60,135 bases of DNA, taken from NCBI GenBank assembly GCA_023129415.1, contig JAGMCF010000192.1, forward strand, positions 1 to 60,135, given 5' to 3'. A model generated the notes under the pieces. That model was not told the origin of the DNA. It saw only the letters and a list, made by a program, of their open reading frames with translations, and did not search any database. Shown piece by piece: positions 37,838 to 51,100 of the stretch; the first letter of the stretch is position 1; each line of letters opens with the position of its first letter. A program made the translations under genes and the position numbers. Source of the DNA: Candidatus Cloacimonadota bacterium (GTDB taxonomy: Bacteria; Cloacimonadota; Cloacimonadia; JGIOTU-2).

Positions 37838-39988
37838 TTAGAATTTTAGCTTCACACCCAAAGTGAAAGATGTGATAGTTTCATCATCTCCTTTAATCTT
37901 ACCATCACCATTAAGATCTTCGTAATACTCTTTATAATCTGCTATAAGTATTGTATTAGGAGATAATTCATATCCAAATTGTGCTTCTATAATAGCATTT
38001 GGGCTTTTCCATGTAGTAATGTCTTTAACTTTTGATTGAGAATAGCGAGCATAAGCATAAGATAATCTGGGGATTAAGCTTCTTTTAAGATTAATCTGTC
38101 CCAGAATAGTTTTTCCCATCTCATAATCGTCTCCATGAATGTCTTCATAAGCAACAGAGAAATCAATGACATTAAATATATGTGTGATTAATTCTCCCCG
38201 CCACCCTTGAGCACTTTTAATGCTATCTAATCGGCTTTCTTTAGTAACAACAGAATCACCCATAATGATTGCTCTTTCATTATCATACAAATAGTTGAAG
38301 TAGTTAGGTTCAAATTCCTTTCCGAATATTCTATATTCAAGATTAAGATCGAATATAAAGAAGCGTGCACCAAAACCCGGGAAAATAAAGCCATTTCCAT
38401 AATCTAATATCTGAGCAAATTCTCCATAATGATATAATTTTAATGGTTTGCTTTTGAATAGTGGTAGTATATAATCAAAACCGAGAATTGTAACTTTTTC
38501 TTCTTTTCCTAATTTAAAAACCCTTTTTAGACTTTGGAAAAGTGAATCCAAATTCTGGTTTTCATCAAGAATATTATCATTATTAGCATCAATATCAACT
38601 TCAGGTGATCCAATTTGCGTAGTATCTTGAGGATCTGGCCAGCCATCTCCATCAGTATCTGCCCACCAGTTTTCATCATCAGGGAAGTCATCGAATTTGT
38701 CAGGACAACCATCTCCATCTTCGTCCTTTAGTCCACCTAATTGGTCTAAATCTGTAGCTGCTGTAACTCCGAATTGGATGTTTTTGATAATAGGAATATC
38801 AAGATTTTTCAATGGCTTGCCTTTAACCCTGGTAGCAAAAATGTCTGATTCAGAGACATTTGGACAAAAAACTTCAAATCCTAAATCAGAAATATTTGTA
38901 TTTACAGCTATTTCTGCGCCAAGTTGCTTCTTACCTGGATAGTTTAGCATATTGGTGTAGTCATTCATAATAAGACCTTGACCATATTTTACCCTTGGGA
39001 AACCACCAAATCGAAAATAGAAAGGATCAGTTTTTTTTGCAAACTGGACAAATAGGAATTTGTTAATATAATCCTCTGTGTCATCCCAATCTTCTTTTCT
39101 AATCTTGCCATTACTATCGATAAGCAAGTCAAAATCGAGTCCAACTCTAAACTTCCAGATTGGAAATTCTGGCATAAGTCTTATTTGCGAATAGGTCTTT
39201 CCATCTATAGTTACAGAACCTATTCCAATGGACATTGGGGATGGTTTAGCTGGTTCTTTTTCCTTTTCAGTTTCTTCAACTTTCTCTACTTCCTCTTGTT
39301 CTGGCGGTGCTTCAGGTATTTCAATTTCTTCTTCGACCTCTGGAACTTCTTTTTCTATTTCTACCTCAGCTTCAATTTCTTGTTGAATCTCCTCAGGAAT
39401 CTGATTTAGTTGTATTGGTTGCATTACAGGTGGGTCAATACCATTTGAGAATCCCTGATTTCCAACAGTAACATTAATAAGACCAAACTCGTTTCCGAAT
39501 TCAACAGTTCCTTCAAATACTGAGACTGTTGTATAAAGGGTTTGTGGGTCAACAGAGGTTAAGAACTTTGTACCTTTTACTGCTGCTACAGAAGTGGGTG
39601 TCTGAACAGTAAAATCACCTAAACCAGTTGTAACTTCAGCCCACAGGTCACCAACAGCCAGATTAAGTTTCTTATTAAGTCCAATATCTTTTTCCATTCC
39701 TATTGTCAGGGTGCTGTTGGAGAATAGTTTTAAAATAGCACCATTATCTGAGAATTTGACAATTCCAAGGGAATACTCTTTTGTGAGTAACATATCACCA
39801 TTATAAACTAAAGTACCCGTCTCAGCAGGTTGTAGCTGGTAATTATGACTTAAGATAACTTCTCCTTTTGTTTTTAAAACTACTGCAAATGGGTCTGGTT
39901 CTTGAGCAAATATTGAGCCAGCAATTAATGATATAATAAAGAGTGGTAAGATGAATAAGATTGCTTTGGAATTTTTATTATCAGTCAT
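37838..39988 (-). CDS. FecR-domain protein with C-terminal barrel and thrombospondin-3-like repeats
   Basis: GDFTVQTPTSVAAVKGTKF; DEDGDGCPDKFDDFPDDENWWADTDGDGWPDPQD. Confidence 0.8.
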   Translation of the reverse strand: MTDNKNSKAILFILPLFIISLIAGSIFAQEPDPFAVVLKTKGEVILSHNYQLQPAETGTLVYNGDMLLTKEYSLGIVKFSDNGAILKLFSNSTLTIGMEKDIGLNKKLNLAVGDLWAEVTTGLGDFTVQTPTSVAAVKGTKFLTSVDPQTLYTTVSVFEGTVEFGNEFGLINVTVGNQGFSNGIDPPVMQPIQLNQIPEEIQQEIEAEVEIEKEVPEVEEEIEIPEAPPEQEEVEKVEETEKEKEPAKPSPMSIGIGSVTIDGKTYSQIRLMPEFPIWKFRVGLDFDLLIDSNGKIRKEDWDDTEDYINKFLFVQFAKKTDPFYFRFGGFPRVKYGQGLIMNDYTNMLNYPGKKQLGAEIAVNTNISDLGFEVFCPNVSESDIFATRVKGKPLKNLDIPIIKNIQFGVTAATDLDQLGGLKDEDGDGCPDKFDDFPDDENWWADTDGDGWPDPQDTTQIGSPEVDIDANNDNILDENQNLDSLFQSLKRVFKLGKEEKVTILGFDYILPLFKSKPLKLYHYGEFAQILDYGNGFIFPGFGARFFIFDLNLEYRIFGKEFEPNYFNYLYDNERAIIMGDSVVTKESRLDSIKSAQGWRGELITHIFNVIDFSVAYEDIHGDDYEMGKTILGQINLKRSLIPRLSYAYARYSQSKVKDITTWKSPNAIIEAQFGYELSPNTILIADYKEYYEDLNGDGKIKGDDETITSFTLGVKLKF

Positions 39989-40040
39989 TTTAACTCCTAT
40001 GTGTTATTTTTGCAGTGAGTTATGCAAAATAGTATATTCT

Positions 40041-40159
40041 AACTCACCCTCGGTCCCTCTCTTCAAAGAGAGGGATGACTTCAAATTCCCCTTCTTCCCG
40101 ATTTCATCGGGAGGGTTATCCGCCAAAGGCGGATCTGCCTCTGGCAGAGGGGATGAGTT
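40041..40159. repeat. Structured multi-hairpin intergenic element, MITE-like
   Basis: CCCTCTCTT-CAA-AGAGAGGG, TCCCGATTTCATCGGGA, ATCCGCCAAAGGCGGAT, CTGCCTCTGGCAG; outer ends AACTCACCC.../...GGGGATGAGTT. Confidence 0.6.
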
Positions 40160-40435
40160 ATTAAAGTTAATTTTTCTAAAATATTTCATCTTTTTTAAAT
40201 CTTACTTCATTTTGCGGATCTCATTAATTTTTTGTAAAACCGACATAAACTCTCACCAATTATTTATTTTTTTTTACTAAAAATATTAAAATTTTACTTG
40301 ACACCCTTGTTTTCATTTTAAAGGAAATAAATGAAGGCGATGAAAATTGGTGTCAAGATATTTGCAAGAGTAAAACGATCAGTGCTTATTAGTAAATACT
40401 TTCTTTTCGGAAAAAAATTTTAAACAGGAGAAGGC

Positions 40436-41653
40436 ATGATAAAGATAAGCTTAATTACAATTGGGAATGAAATATTGCTTGGTAAAACAATAAATACAAA
40501 TCTTGCATTTATTGGAAATGAACTTGCTAAAATAGGACTTCCTTTATATCAGTCAGTAACAGTAAAGGATAACGGTAAGGATATTCTTAGAGCATTAGAA
40601 GAGCTCTGGGGGAAAAGTGATATATTAATTACAACAGGTGGTTTGGGTCCAACAAAAGATGATGTTACAAAGAGAAGTATAGCAAAATTTTTTCATAAAG
40701 ACCTTGAATTCAAAGAAGAAATATGGATGAATATCGAAAAGCTATACAACCAAAAGAACATACGAATCCCTAAAATTGTCAAAATACAAGCAGAGGTTCC
40801 CAAAGGATTCAATACAATTGAGAATAAATATGGAACTGCACCTGGCCTGCACTTTCAGAATAATAAAAAGAATTTTTTTGCCTTTCCGGGTGTGCCCTCA
40901 GAAATGAAAGAGATGGTCACAGGTTATCTTTTACCATTTTTGAAGAGTAATTACCAAACCAAATCATTCTATTTAAAAACAATACGAACAATTGGATTAT
41001 TAGAAGCTGAATTAAGTGGAAGACTAAAAGATGTTAAAGAGACACAGAATGTAAATATGGCTTCCCTTCCTCAACTTGGAATGGTGGATATAAGAGTATA
41101 TGGAACTGATCTTAACGAATTTAATGAAATGATAAATATGATTGAAAAGAGAATCGGGGAGTTTGTATATGGGTATAATGAAGACAATATTGTTGAGCTC
41201 TGTCATAAGAAATTATTGAGCCAAAACAAAACATTAGCAGTTGCAGAATCTTGTACAGGTGGTTTAATCCAGAATATGTTTACTAATAATTCTGGCAGTT
41301 CGAAGTATCTTTTGGGCGGAATAGTTTCTTATAGTAATGAGGCAAAGATGCATTTATTAAATGTAAGGAAAGAGACTCTTGAAAAATTCGGAGCTGTGAG
41401 TGAACAAACTGTGAAAGAAATGTTGCAAGGTGTAAGAGAAAAATTCAATAGTAATTATGCAATTGCTGTTTCTGGAATTGCTGGACCAACTGGTGGAACC
41501 CCTGAGAAACCTGTCGGACTTGTCTTTATTGGAGTAAATATTGAAGATAATATTATTATTAAAAAATTTAATTTTTCAGGAACGCGGAAACAGATTAAAG
41601 AAAAAAGTGCAATTAATAGTATTTATTTGTTACAAAAGAATTATGTAAAATAA
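40436..41653 (+). CDS. cinA: CinA-family protein
   Basis: MIKISLITIGNEILLGKTINTN; TTGGLGPTKDD; C-terminal AVAESCTGGLI...VSGIAGPTGGTPEKPVGLV. Confidence 0.96.
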   Translation: MIKISLITIGNEILLGKTINTNLAFIGNELAKIGLPLYQSVTVKDNGKDILRALEELWGKSDILITTGGLGPTKDDVTKRSIAKFFHKDLEFKEEIWMNIEKLYNQKNIRIPKIVKIQAEVPKGFNTIENKYGTAPGLHFQNNKKNFFAFPGVPSEMKEMVTGYLLPFLKSNYQTKSFYLKTIRTIGLLEAELSGRLKDVKETQNVNMASLPQLGMVDIRVYGTDLNEFNEMINMIEKRIGEFVYGYNEDNIVELCHKKLLSQNKTLAVAESCTGGLIQNMFTNNSGSSKYLLGGIVSYSNEAKMHLLNVRKETLEKFGAVSEQTVKEMLQGVREKFNSNYAIAVSGIAGPTGGTPEKPVGLVFIGVNIEDNIIIKKFNFSGTRKQIKEKSAINSIYLLQKNYVK

Positions 41654-42186
41654 AAAAATTAATGAAAGAATTTCTAATATTTTTGAAAATAATTAAATAA
41701 TAAATAGTAAGCAAAGTCAAACATAATAATCAAATTTTCAATAAGATATAATTGAAAAAGTAAATGTTATTTTATATTATTTTTAATATTAATTTTCTTG
41801 TAAGTATGTTTTATTATAGTAATAATACTTAACTATTTAATTAAGTTGTTGAAAAACTTGACAGGTAAAATTTTTAAAATTTATAAATGACTTCATCAAT
41901 TAATCAAAAAATTTAAGGCATGAAGGAGATTTTAGCAAGAGAATTATTATTGTTTTTTGGGAAGTATTGATTTAACTTAGGAGAGATTTTTGTTTATGGA
42001 GAACAGAATACAATTATTCACTAAATTAAAAAGCGATTTAATAATTTGTAAACTTCTTAAATAGGCAAATTATAGATGTTAATGTCACTATTAGGATGTA
42101 TTTATATTACAATTATATTAATGTCAAAATAATAGGAAAAGTTACAAAAAAAATCCCGATAACATCGGGAAAAGGAGAAATTAATT

Positions 42187-45100
42187 ATGAAAAAGAAATT
42201 TATAATAATCATAACTATATTAGCAATTGTAGGAATAGCTACTAATGCATTTGCTGATAAATCAACACCATTTACTGCAATAACTCTTGACACAAATAAT
42301 GATGGTTTTGTTGATGTTATCGATGTGTATCTCACTTTTAATATACTAGATGTTCAAGTTAATTGGGCTAATCTTACTGATGATTTCCAGGTGGGTGGTT
42401 ATACCAGCGCTGTTACAGTTGATGGTATTGATACAGGAGCGTTTCCAGACGATAATGTTTTTCGTGTTCATATTCATTCAGGTGTTCCAAACACTATACC
42501 CACAAGTACAGAAGATCTATTAATTGAATATACTTATGATGGGACCAATCAAATTGTTACCACTGATCCACCTCCTGGTGGTTACCTTTGGTCTTTTCCA
42601 TGGATGAATGTAGAAGATGGTGCAGCTCCAAGTTTGGTTTCAACAACTTTTGTATCAGATCATCAAAACACATCATTAGCTATAGAAGGAACTACAATTA
42701 CAGTAGATTTCGAATCTAATGAGGAATTACTTGATTTTCCAGTTGTAAAAATATATGCTGTTGGTGGTCCCGAGGGCGCTGAAATTAATGCAACTATGGG
42801 TGTCGACAGATATCATTGGAGTGCAAGTAGAGTAATGACTGGAGACGATAATGTTTCTGGTTTGATAAAAGCTGATTTCACTATTGAAGATCTGAATTAT
42901 AATGAAGATACAAAAACTGATACAAGCACGATTGCCTACAAAACGGACCCTGCAACAGAAGTTTATGTTGATCCAACATATACTGCCCAAGCAAATGTAC
43001 CAGCAGGTAAATATTGGTTATGGGATTGCTTTGAAAAAATTCAAGAAGGTATTAATGGTGTTGCAGATCCAGGAACCGTAATTGTTCTTGCAGGAACAGG
43101 AACATACAAAGAAGATCTCACTATTAATAAAACTCTTGAAGTTCGACCTTATGGAACAGCAAAAGCTTATGATGATGTTACTATAAAAGGTGAGGCAACT
43201 GTCGCAGCTGCTTTATGGCCTTTAGCAGACCCAAATATAGAAATTACTGCAAGTGGTGTTTCAATTCACAACTTCAAAATCGAAGCCCCGGACTATGTTG
43301 TCGGTTTTTATTCAAGTGGTATTGTAATTGGAGCTACAAATGTTTCTATTTATTTAAATGAATTTTATGCCACTTCTGCAAGCAATACAGATGATATCTG
43401 CCAATCAATCCAAACCTATAACGGTGTAGATGTCTCCGGTTTGAATATTTATACGAACACATTTACACATAAAGTTTATAAATGGACTGCAGACTGGGGA
43501 TATGAAGCTATCTATATTAATCCCGGTGGCACAGGATTAGTGAATATTGAAGATAATACTCTTGGCGGAAAACTGTTCAGGGCAATTACTGCTCAACGAT
43601 CCAACTGTAACATTGAAGCTAATAACATAAGTACTGACTTAAATCCTGTTTCTGATGATTGGGTCACAGCCGGTGCCTGGGTTGGAATCTGGGCTTACAC
43701 TGATATTTCCAATATCACTATAACCGGAAATACAGTTCAGGGTGATGTTGGTGGAGCTGGTTTCAATAGAGGTATCCGTCTAGGTTCGACCGGCGGAAGC
43801 ACATTCACAAACCTGAGTGTAACTTCTAACGAGATCTATTACAACAAAAACGGTATCTACTCACAAAGTGCTACCGGCATTACTATCACAGGCAACGCTA
43901 TTGTTAATAACACTCTTAATGGTATTTTCTGTGATACCGGCACACTCGATGCAGAACACAACTGGTGGGGCTCTCCAAATGGACCTACTCATGTAAATAA
44001 TACTTATAATATCGCTCTAGGTCAAGGTGATGCCTCTTCAGACCATGTAGATTATGTGCCTTGGTATGATACAGGTATGACAGGTACTACTTTTGCTCCT
44101 GTTCACAGTGATGATGGTTTAGTAAAAGCTATAACCTATTTCTCTTCTATCCAAACTGCCATCGATGCTGCCGCTGCTGGTGCTACACTTACCTGCCAGG
44201 ATGGTACATTCACCGAAGATTTCGAAGTTGACCAGGATGTAACCCTGCAATCTGCAAACGGTCTTGGTAATACAACTATTCAGCTTATAGATTCTGAAAA
44301 CGGTATCAATTTGATATCGGGTGCAGGTGGATTTACTTTCGGTGGTAGTAGCGGTCATGGATTCACATTATTAGGCGGTACATTTTCTGAGCAGGCTTTA
44401 ATTGGTACAGGATGTGGACTTAGCAATGTAACTATCTCCTACAATACTATTAACACTACCGGAAATGCCGCTTATGGTATTCAGTCTTGGACTGACGCTC
44501 CTCTTATTAACCTTATTATCGAATATAATAACTTCATTGCGGATGAAGTTGCAGGTACTCAACCTGGAGATCGTTCTCTTAATTTGTACAGTATTACTAA
44601 TTCCAGTATTTCATATAATCCATTCACAGGGCCAAACAGTGTTGTATCTAATAGTAGTTATGCAATGCAGTTTGCTGGAGTTACAACCTCGCAAATTTCA
44701 GGAAATAGCATAACAGGTTACTATAATGGAATTTATATTGGTAGTGGTTGCGATGGCGGTGGAACCTCTGATTTAACAATAACTGACAACACATTTACAG
44801 AATGTTATAGAGCTATCAGGATAAGAGACTGGGGTGAATCTTGGGTCGGAAATGTTACGACCTTGGATATCAATCTAAACACTTTCTCTCCTGATAATAC
44901 TTACGGAATTTACATTTATGATGGTATTCAGCTAAAACCTGAAGATTTTACAATTGTTAATAATGATTTCAGCGGTTGTACTACAGGAATTGAAAACTTA
45001 CACACAACACAAGTTGTTGCAGAAGACAACTGGTGGGGTTCCGGTTCGGGTCCTGACCATGTTGATAATACCTTCATAAATCCTGCAGGTGAACCACATG

Positions 45101-48100
45101 GTGTTATAGTCTCAAATAATGTGGATTATGTGCCCTGGATGGATACTGATATGACATGTACTTCCTTTGCTCCAGTTGAAAAACTTCCAGGTGCAATCAA
45201 AAATGGTATTGAATACTTCTCATCTATACAGACTGCAATTGATACTGCAAGTTCTAATGATGAGATTATTTGTTATGCTGGTACATTTACAGAAGATATT
45301 TCTATTCCACTAACAACAACAGGTCTTGAAATTAGACCTAATGGCACAGCAAAGGTATATGATGATGTAACTATTAAGGGAGTTGATACTTTAGCTTGGG
45401 CTAACTGGCCACTTGCAGATCCGAATATCAATATACTTGCAAGCGGAACAAAGATACATCACTTTACTATAGAAAGCCCGGATGTTGCTGATGGATACTA
45501 TTCCAGTGGAATGGTTATTGATGGAACTAATGTTGAAATCTATAATAATGATTTTGTTATGATTGGTTCAGGTACAGTTGATCCAGGTGGTGTTGCAATT
45601 CAAACATATCGTGATAATGTACTTGGTTATTATAGTAATATTACTGGCTTGAATATCCATGATAATACATTTAGCGGAACACCAGCAGGTGATTATGTTG
45701 CAATATTCATTAATCACCAGTCTTTCACTAAACCTATAGATTATCGTATTTATATTCAGAACAATGATTTCTCTGGATATGTCCATCAGGGTATTGTAAC
45801 TGAGCGTGATTATACAGTGATAAGTGGTAATACAGTTACAAGAAGTTATTCGATAAAACAAAAAACTGGTTATGGAATGATAATACAAGATTGGGACGCA
45901 CGTCCTCAAAATGATGTAGAAGTTTATGATAATAGCATTTCAAACTTTGCTTATGGTATTCTTATTGGTAGAACAACCCCATCTCCACAAACATTAACAA
46001 ATATCTATATTCATGATAATGATATTAACCAGAATGATGTTGGTGTTAAAGTTCGTGCTTCTTTATCTGGTGTAACAATTAATTACAATAACATATCTGG
46101 CAATGATACCTTTGGTGTTGAAAATGCAACTTATGATAAAGTTGAATTTCTAAATGCAGAAAAGAACTGGTGGGGTGATGCAACAGGTGCAACTCATCCA
46201 AGCAATCCTCATAATATTCCCAAAGTATATGGAGATGGTGATACTGTAAACGATGGTGTTGATTTCATCCCCTGGTATGCAACCATTACCACAACACCCA
46301 GCACACAATATGTTGGTGTTGATTGGGATGTTAAGAAACGAGGATCTGATAAGTGGAGCAAAAAACCCAGAGAAAGAAGTGGAGAAAAAGTAGATGTTGG
46401 AGATTTAAATTATCCTCTTGCATTTTCTGATATAATTCAGGATGCTATTGATGCTGCTGTGGATTACTGCGATATAATTATCGGTACAAGTGGAAGTCCT
46501 TATACTGAGGATTTAACTATCAATAATAAGAACTTTATTTGGTTATATGGATATGATGATAGTGAAAAACAGTTCAGCTATCCTGAAATTTATGGTTCAC
46601 ATCAAGTATTAACTGATTTTGTAGGATTTAGTTATTTGAATTTTATACCCGGAAATGATGCTGTTGCTATTTACATTAATTCTTCAGGTTATCCAATTAC
46701 CGATGTATATGTTATTAACAATGAATTTACTCTTAATGATGGAGCAGTAGGTGTCCAGGTTGGTGGTTTAAATACTCCATATTTAGTATCTTATGTTTTT
46801 ATGTATGAGAATACATTCAACGGTCCGACGAGTAAAACAGCAGGTTGTGCAAATCCATTCAGGATTGGCGGTTGGTTTGGAATTCCAGTTAGCTGTCCAG
46901 TTGAATTTGTATATTTCTATGGAAATTATGTAAATTATGCATCAATTCCAATTAATTTGCATAATGCCGATATTAATTATTTGTTGATTGGATATAATAC
47001 CTTCAGAAATACAGATGGAGTAATTTATATCTGGGATGATGGCGAAACTCCAACCGGTGCTTTATCAGATTTCTGGTTTAATAATAATGATGTAGATTAT
47101 ACAAATACCTATGGTGTTGGGATTGATGTGTTTGATGTATATGATGATTCAAACTTTGATCAAAGCTTAGGTTCCCATAGTTGTATCAATGAGAATAGTT
47201 TTGATGGTATTCCTGGGGACTATGGCTTTGAAGCTGTAAGTATATTGTCTAATTTAACCACATATGTTCTTGATGCAGAAAATAACTGGTGGGGTTCAAG
47301 ATCTGGACCTATTCATTCAGGTAATACCTATACTACTCCTCCTCCACCTAAAAATGGTGGTAGATGTACAGTCAGCGATAATGTTGATTATGTAAGATGG
47401 TATGACGATGGCACAAATGCTATGTGTCCACCAGGAGATCCAGGTTGGGAACCATATGGAAATCTATTTGCCCCTGTTGTTAGAGATGATGGCTATAAAG
47501 CAATTGTTGGATATTATTCTTCCATACAAGCTGGAATTGATGACGCTTCTAATAATGATGAGATAATTTGTTATGCTGGCACATTCACAGAAGATTTCAG
47601 TGTTCCTAATACAGTAACAGGTCTTGATATTAATCCAAGAGAAGTTGTCAAAGGTTATGACGATGTTACAATAAAAGGTATAGCAACCCTTGAAGCCGCT
47701 CAATTCCCGAATGTAGATCCTAATATTGATATTTGGGGAGCTAATACAGAAATTCACAATTTCACAATTGAAGCACCTGATTATGTTGAAGGATATTATT
47801 CAAGCAGTGTTGTCATCGGTGCACAGAATGTTACTATAGCTGATAATGACTTTATTATGAATTCTGTTTCTTCATGGGATGATGTTTCTCAAGTAATTCA
47901 GACATATGCAACTATTGATGTTTCCGGTTTGAATATTTCCGGTAACACTTTCACTCATACTGTATATAAAAATGGAGCTGACTATGGTTATGAAGCGATT
48001 TACATTAATTCAGATGCAGGCACTGGAACAGTTACAATAATTGATAATGTATTAAGTGGTTATATATTTAGAGGAATCACAACTGAACGTTCTTATACAA

Positions 48101-51100
48101 CAATAACAGGGAATTCAATAATAACTGATCTTGGAATTCTGCCAGATGATTGGAGTGCTCCTGGTTCATGGCAGGGAATTAATGTTTATAACTACGCTGG
48201 TGATCCTCAAACAGATATTACTGTAACTGGAAATACAGTCAAAGGTATCGATGCTACAAAAGGATTCAACCAGGGTTTGAGAATTGGTAAGGATGGTCAA
48301 ACCTTAACAAATGTGCTTGTAGGTGAAGTATTACCTAAAGGATTAGCTCTTGGAAATACATTTAATTATAACAAATATGGTATTTTAGTGAAATCTGCGA
48401 GTGGAGTTACAATTAATGGCAACGCTATTGTTGATAATACTTTATATGGTATTCAAAATACAGATACAGGAGCAAAAGCTATTCTTGATGCTATAAACAA
48501 CTGGTGGGGTGACCCAACCGGTCCGAGCTTCTCCTTTGATTACGGATTGGGTTCGGGATTAGGTGATACAGTCTCCACTTATGTTGATTACACACCCTGG
48601 TACGATACAGACATGTATGGAACTTCATATTATCCGACTGTAACTCAATTTGTAATGGAATTAAATCCAACATCTCCTTATCAAAATAATTACTTTGATA
48701 TCAGAATTGCAGCCGCTGACACATTTGGAACAAGAAACCAGGATTATGGAAACTTAGCTGATTTCAGCAGCAGTCATGCTGCTTTAACTGTGCCAGAAGA
48801 ACAGCTTCTTGTTGACGGCTTCAAAGAAGTAACAAACGGATGTATTTCTACTGAAGCATTTGCTGCAACTGATCATCTGACAATCTATTCTTGGGAATAC
48901 AACACAAATCCACCAATCTACTATTCTTCATTAACCGATATTGTAATTCAACCGCAATGTGCACCAGCTCCTCCTACTGCTGTATCAGTCTTGGATGTCC
49001 CGGATGATAATGGTGGTTGGATATATCTTGATTATACAGTCTCTACAGATGATCCATTCTACATAAGTAAAGATACTACTTGCGCAGGTGTTAGTTACTA
49101 TATAGTAGAAAGAGATGCTGATACAACTGCTGCTACAAACTGGCAGTACTTCGCAACAATAGGTTGTTATGATGATGGTAGTGGAACAAACGATAGAAGA
49201 GCACTACTTAATGCACCTGCATCTGATGTTGCTTATGATTATCAGATGTGTTCTGTCCATAATCCATCAAAAGAGGAAATCATATTTGATGATAACCACA
49301 TCTCATATGAACCAATTCTTTTGTCTAAGGATGCTTCACAATCTGCTTGGGTATTTGCAGGAAGCGCTCCAGCAAAGGATAACCTTCCAGCATACGCAAA
49401 TATGAATGTGTTCTTTGAGGGTCCCTATCAGACTGGCGGCATAATGACCAATGACCTCTACACTGCTGGGCTTCTTCCTGTTGGTGCTCCTGCTAATGCC
49501 GTTGATGTAATTACCGTAGAACTTAGATCTACAACTACTGGTACTACTGTAAAATCAGCAATTGCTTATGTAGCAACCGACGGTTCTATCATTAACGATA
49601 GCGGTGAAAAGAGTCTCCCATTCTACTACACAACTGGTATTGAATACTACATTGTCATTCTTCATAGAAATCACCTAGCTATCATGAGTGCTGCTACTCA
49701 TAAATTTGGTGACTTTGCAAGCCAGGCTACAACCATTGATCTGACTACTGTTGGAGCTGCCTATCTTAACGGTTTTAAAGAGGTTGATACAGGTGTGTAT
49801 GCTATGTATGATGGTGATGCTAATGGATCAGAACTAGTAAATGTTAATGATGCATATGATTTGATTGATCATTTTGGCATGGCTGGATATCTTGGTAGTG
49901 ACCTGAACTTAAGCGGTTATGTAAATGTCAATGATGCGTATGAACTTATTGGCAACTTTGGTGTTGGTACATCTGTACCTGGAAATCTTAAGGATGACCT
50001 AAATAATGGGCAAAATGTTAGCTTCAACGTACCTATTACTACAGGAACAAAAGTTCTTGAATGCACCCTAGAAATTAAGAATGTTCAAATAATAGCAGGT
50101 GTTTCTTATAGCTTTGATATTTACATCACAAGAAATACTTCTAACTGGTCAGCACTTGGACACCTTACATTCTTAACTGAGACTTACTATTCTGACCTTG
50201 TGTTCAACTACAATGGCTCAGCACTAAATAATCCAGTTGTCAGTAGTTTAAGTCCTGTTGCAACAGGTACAAATGTGACCACGCCTTCATCTGGTGTGTT
50301 ATCAATTGAAGTGATTGATGGTGGATCTAATGTTCCAACATCTGAGACAAAACTGTTAACCGTTACTTTCGATATTACCGATCCCTCTGCTACTGCTCAA
50401 CTAAGCTGGAGAACAGGTGATACATCAATTATCAATGAATCCAGTAATAACTACAACGTTGCAGAAGGAACTCTCAGCTTGTTAGGTTCAGATGACTCTA
50501 CGCTTCCTGTTGAGCTTTCAGCATTCACTGCTTTGTATAATGTTGAGCATGAAAATGTTATACTTAAGTGGACAACTGCAAGTGAAACTGATGTTCAGGG
50601 ATTCAATATTTATCGTTCTGAATGTGATGATATAGAAACAGTAGGAAATCGTATTAATTACTCACTGATTTCACTACCGGAGACAGGAACCACTACAAAT
50701 CCAATCGATTATTCATATGAAGATATTGTAGCGAATGTTTATTCACCTTACTATTATTGGCTTGAAGTAGTAGATTATGGTGGCACTTCCAGCTTTCACG
50801 GTTCTATTGTATATACCCCTGGAGATATAACAGGAGACAATACAACTGATGTCTATGCTGCAACCAGACTTATTGGAGCTTATCCAAATCCTGCTCATAA
50901 CTATACGATAATTAAATATCAGTTATGCGGAAGTGTGCTTGAGCAGAATGCGACAATAAAAGTGTATAACATTCTTGGTAAGTGTGTGAAGACTGTTGAA
51001 GGTAGAATCGGTAAAGTAGAATTTGATGTATCTGATCTTGGTTCTGGTATCTACTTCTATCAACTGAAAACTAGCAATTATAATATTGTGAAGAAGCTGA

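Noticed and set aside
49169-49405. 78-aa plus ORF and other small ORFs within 42187-51114
   Set aside because: Out-of-frame readings inside the long beta-helix gene.
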